From JAABSX01 sp964480455 (GTDB taxonomy: Bacteria; Bacteroidota; Bacteroidia; Cytophagales; Microscillaceae): a stretch of 64,000 nt of DNA. The stretch is taken from NCBI GenBank assembly GCA_964480455.1, contig CAYZQI010000004.1, positions 1 through 64,000 of the forward strand. Reading direction: 5' to 3'. The stretch's first letter is position 1; every line of letters begins with the position of its first letter. Both the position numbers and the translations under genes were made by a program. Positions 61,824 to 64,000 of the stretch are shown piece after piece. The notes beneath the pieces were generated by a model that had not been told where the DNA came from, ran no database searches, and saw nothing but the letters and a program-made list of their open reading frames with translations.

Positions 61824-63179
61824 CTAAGAAGCATTGTTATTGGTATTTTGTATTTTGGCATAATGCTCTAGCTGCTCTAAGAGTGCTTTGTTTTTGAGTT
61901 CTAAGCTTTCAAACTTCTTCATCATAGCTTCTTCATTTTTGGTAAGAAGTTCAGCTTGTGATTGGGCTATGTTGAGTAAATTTTGTGTATATTGCACAGT
62001 ATTTTGATTGAATAGCCACGCAGCTAAATTGTTACATGCTTGCTCGATAAGCTCTCTGTGGTATGCTTCAATTTTGTTGAAAGAGATAATTTCCATTACT
62101 CCTTCTAACTCTCCTTGAAAGAGCAAAGGAATAAATAGTGCCTTATTGGGTGTGCTTTCTCCCAATCCAGATTCAATCTTAAATTGACCTGCGGGGATTT
62201 CCTTGAGATAAATTATTTTTTGGTCGAGTGCACACTGCCCCACAAGTCCTTCACCGAGTATAAATTGAGCCTGCTTGATTTTATCAAGACTACAAGCATA
62301 GGCTGTCTTGATAGTCAGTATCACTTCTTCAGTTTCTTCCTGTTGTTGAATTGTATAGAGCGCACCTTGTTGAGCTTCTACTGTTCTTATTAGCTCAGAA
62401 AGATAGTTTTGTAAGATTTCTTTTTCATCTAATGAGCTTTTCAGTATTTGATTGAGTGTATGAAGTACACTTGATTGCCAAGCCCTCACTTTGGCTTCTT
62501 GCTGTTGGACTTCTATGGCTTCTAGCTGCTCCTCGAGCTGGGCTTGCTGCTGGGCAAGTGCTTCATTTTGAGCGGAAAGACTTGCTACTAATTTTTCATT
62601 TTCTTTTTCAGAAAGCAGTGTCCGATAATTCAGAATGAAAAGTAAACTGGCAGAGAGTAACAAGGCAGATACAATCAAAAAAAGTACAAAGAAACCTTGC
62701 TCAAATAATGTAGCAGGGTAATCTGTATCAAAAGTATCAATAAAAAATTGCTGATTGAGCAAGATGGCAAAATTTATAATGACCATAGCCACAAGAAAAA
62801 GGTACTCTCTTACATCTATTAGCAGCCAAGGAAGCAAGGTAAGTGCAAACATAAATACCATCAAAGGGTAAAGAGGCGGATTGCCTCCCGTAACCGCATA
62901 GCCATGAATGACAGAAACCAACAGAGGTGTGGTAACTGAAAGTAAAAAGCGTGAGAAGTAATGTAAATACAAGTAATTGAAAAAGAAAATAGATACAATT
63001 ACTATTATGGTGGTGATAATGGCAGGCAAAACGGGCGGAAAATACAAGGTATAAAACACTAAATAACTGATGGCTATTGGTAAGCCTACTATACAAACAG
63101 AATTGGCTATCTGGATTCTGTTTTGCAAATATTTGGGCTGCTTTCCTAAAACACCCAGAGAAACGATTTTTTGTAACAT
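61824..63179 (-). CDS. Membrane GAF sensor without output domain
   Basis: 451 residues. Six membrane helices (~28-185), then a Gln-rich coiled coil (~190-235: LSAQNEALAQQQAQLEEQLE), then a GAF domain (~245-400: GALYTIQ, FILGEGLVGQCALDQKIIYL, ALFIPLLFQGELEGVMEIIS), then a second coiled coil to the end. It looks like the sensory half of a histidine kinase or PP2C-type regulator, but no kinase, GGDEF or phosphatase domain follows. Probably signals through a partner. Confidence 0.78.
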   Translation of the reverse strand: MLQKIVSLGVLGKQPKYLQNRIQIANSVCIVGLPIAISYLVFYTLYFPPVLPAIITTIIVIVSIFFFNYLYLHYFSRFLLSVTTPLLVSVIHGYAVTGGNPPLYPLMVFMFALTLLPWLLIDVREYLFLVAMVIINFAILLNQQFFIDTFDTDYPATLFEQGFFVLFLIVSALLLSASLLFILNYRTLLSEKENEKLVASLSAQNEALAQQQAQLEEQLEAIEVQQQEAKVRAWQSSVLHTLNQILKSSLDEKEILQNYLSELIRTVEAQQGALYTIQQQEETEEVILTIKTAYACSLDKIKQAQFILGEGLVGQCALDQKIIYLKEIPAGQFKIESGLGESTPNKALFIPLLFQGELEGVMEIISFNKIEAYHRELIEQACNNLAAWLFNQNTVQYTQNLLNIAQSQAELLTKNEEAMMKKFESLELKNKALLEQLEHYAKIQNTNNNAS

Positions 63180-63521
63180 ATCTTTTTTCTGCCTTTTACC
63201 GAGTCAAAAGTACAAATTTTAATCCATATTAGATCATACTGGGAGCGTATCATAGAAATAACTTACCAATAGTTTAGCACAATATTCTCTTGCTAGTAAG
63301 GAACAAACTCCTAAAAAAACGCACTCCACTCCTTTTAGGGTATAAAACTATAGATTGTTTCATTCTATCCTTTGCAAGGACTCATTAATAGTACAGTCAG
63401 TTAATTTTTAATAATGGACGACATCTTATCTTATAAAAACTTCTCTATGTGTTCTGTAATACCATGTGGTGTTCAATTTTATAAAATATCAATTTTTTAG
63501 ACTACTATGACCATCTACAAC
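63180..63521. other. Intergenic region with repeat copy C
   Basis: 342 bp between two minus-strand genes, holding the weak repeat copy 63390-63480 and a promoter for the GAF gene. No ORF is seen. Confidence 0.45.
63390..63480 (+). repeat. Degenerate ~90-bp dispersed repeat, copy C
   Basis: AGTACAGTCAGTTAATTTTT then CTTCTCTATGTGTTCTGTAA. It is the most diverged of the three copies; the other two are at 10075-10165 and 51044-51135. Confidence 0.4.
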
Positions 63522-64000
63522 TTACTCTACACACCTCATATAGCACCACATTTGCACATCTTTTTCATTAAGTGTGCCTTTATTGATGAGTCCTGTGCTA
63601 AGGTCAGTATAGATATTTTTTTTGCCTTGTGCAAGGTCATAGATTCTGATGATATAAGCTACTCTCTGTGATATTATAGCGTTTTCTTCTTCTTCTTCTC
63701 CAAGCACTAAAATCTTTTTTGATTTTTGGATAAGCTGTTGGAGTTGCTGCTCGGGCACATCTTTTGAACTGCTTGTATGCGTTTTGATTTCTATGGGCAG
63801 GGGTGCTTCGTGCCTTCTTAAAAACATGTGGTATCCTTCCTCACCCTCGAGAAGTTTTTTGATGCCTATACCTCTTAAATGCACAAAATAATGTGTTGAG
63901 TTTACTTCAAACGGTTGCATCTCAAAATCAAGTAATTCATAAAGTTTTATGATATGTTCAATTTGCTCTTTTCCTTGATTTGTAACTTTTGATTGGAGTT
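63522..64000 (-). CDS. Hypothetical protein, cut by the right edge
   Basis: At least 158 residues. An ATG at 63920 exists, but the frame stays open to the window edge and the additional part (QGKEQIEHIIKLYELLDFEM) looks like coding sequence, so the true start probably lies beyond 64000. Visible content: LRGIGIKKLLEGEEGYHMFL, a basic/Ser-rich linker, an acidic LVLGEEEEENA loop, and a C-terminal part ending CYMRCVE. No known domain; no signal peptide can be judged. Confidence 0.55.
   Translation of the reverse strand, partial: LQSKVTNQGKEQIEHIIKLYELLDFEMQPFEVNSTHYFVHLRGIGIKKLLEGEEGYHMFLRRHEAPLPIEIKTHTSSSKDVPEQQLQQLIQKSKKILVLGEEEEENAIISQRVAYIIRIYDLAQGKKNIYTDLSTGLINKGTLNEKDVQMWCYMRCVE

Overview
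The window is chromosomal DNA from a low-GC member of the Bacteroidetes, most likely a Cytophagales-type bacterium. This rests on family content rather than a marker-gene search. It carries families largely confined to Bacteroidetes: DUF3078 and DUF5686 outer-membrane barrels, a SiaB-like DUF6272 protein, the 50-residue DUF4295 protein beside rpmG, and a SusB-like GH97 enzyme. Translation starts lack clear Shine-Dalgarno sequences and sit in A-rich leaders. The str operon has a textbook Bacteroidetes promoter (TTG, 19 bases, TAnnTTTG). I saw no rRNA, tRNA, CRISPR array or prophage.

Layout. 1-411: the end of an insertion sequence with a cut-off transposase gene. 562-6821: a secreted protein, a PAP2 phosphatase, a Uma2 nuclease, a YbjN-like protein next to a DUF4157 (eCIS-associated) repeat protein, a Na+/Ca2+ exchanger and a 59-residue protein. 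6941-11072: apt, a non-autonomous element, the pyruvate dehydrogenase E2 gene and a monoacylglycerol-lipase-like hydrolase. 11135-18454: five same-strand genes forming a Ser/Thr phosphosignalling locus. 18752-23827: GH97, two thioredoxin-fold proteins, a SiaB-like protein and a small secreted protein. 24155-31445: envelope lipoproteins, a TPR membrane protein, a radical SAM/SPASM protein, an MscS channel and a hydrolase. 31795-39998: purM, rpsL-rpsG-fusA-rpsJ, a serine hydrolase, ftsY, and rpmG with DUF4295. 40116-45874: a secreted LRR protein, an unknown, DUF3078 and ppc. 46437-56261: a CNNM/CBS protein, a Schlafen-type AlbA_2 protein, pyrD, an ECF sigma factor with an overlapping small gene, a cytoplasmic LRR protein, bcp, DUF1573 and a small membrane protein. 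56677-64000: DUF5686, a 4-TM protein, a methyltransferase, an unknown, ferritin, a membrane GAF sensor, and a gene cut by the right edge.

The most unusual locus is 11135-18454. In transcription order it encodes a zinc-ribbon FHA protein, a membrane vWA-like protein with a cytoplasmic FHA domain, a membrane PP2C phosphatase with a C-terminal LysM-like domain, a membrane pseudokinase with two C-terminal LysM domains, and an active membrane Hanks kinase. Writer, eraser, candidate reader and cell-wall-binding domains are thus encoded together. The LysM modules sit on the phosphatase and the catalytically dead kinase instead of on the active kinase. My inference is a peptidoglycan-sensing phosphorylation switch that parallels PASTA-kinase systems with a different division of labour.

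A second layer is repetitive DNA. The insertion sequence end at 381-411 shares a 27-bp terminal repeat pattern with both ends of two gene-free elements (7594-7921 and 49273-49452), so these look like MITE-type relatives. There is also a two-copy ~124-bp hairpin repeat, a three-copy degenerate ~90-bp repeat, and several long palindromes.
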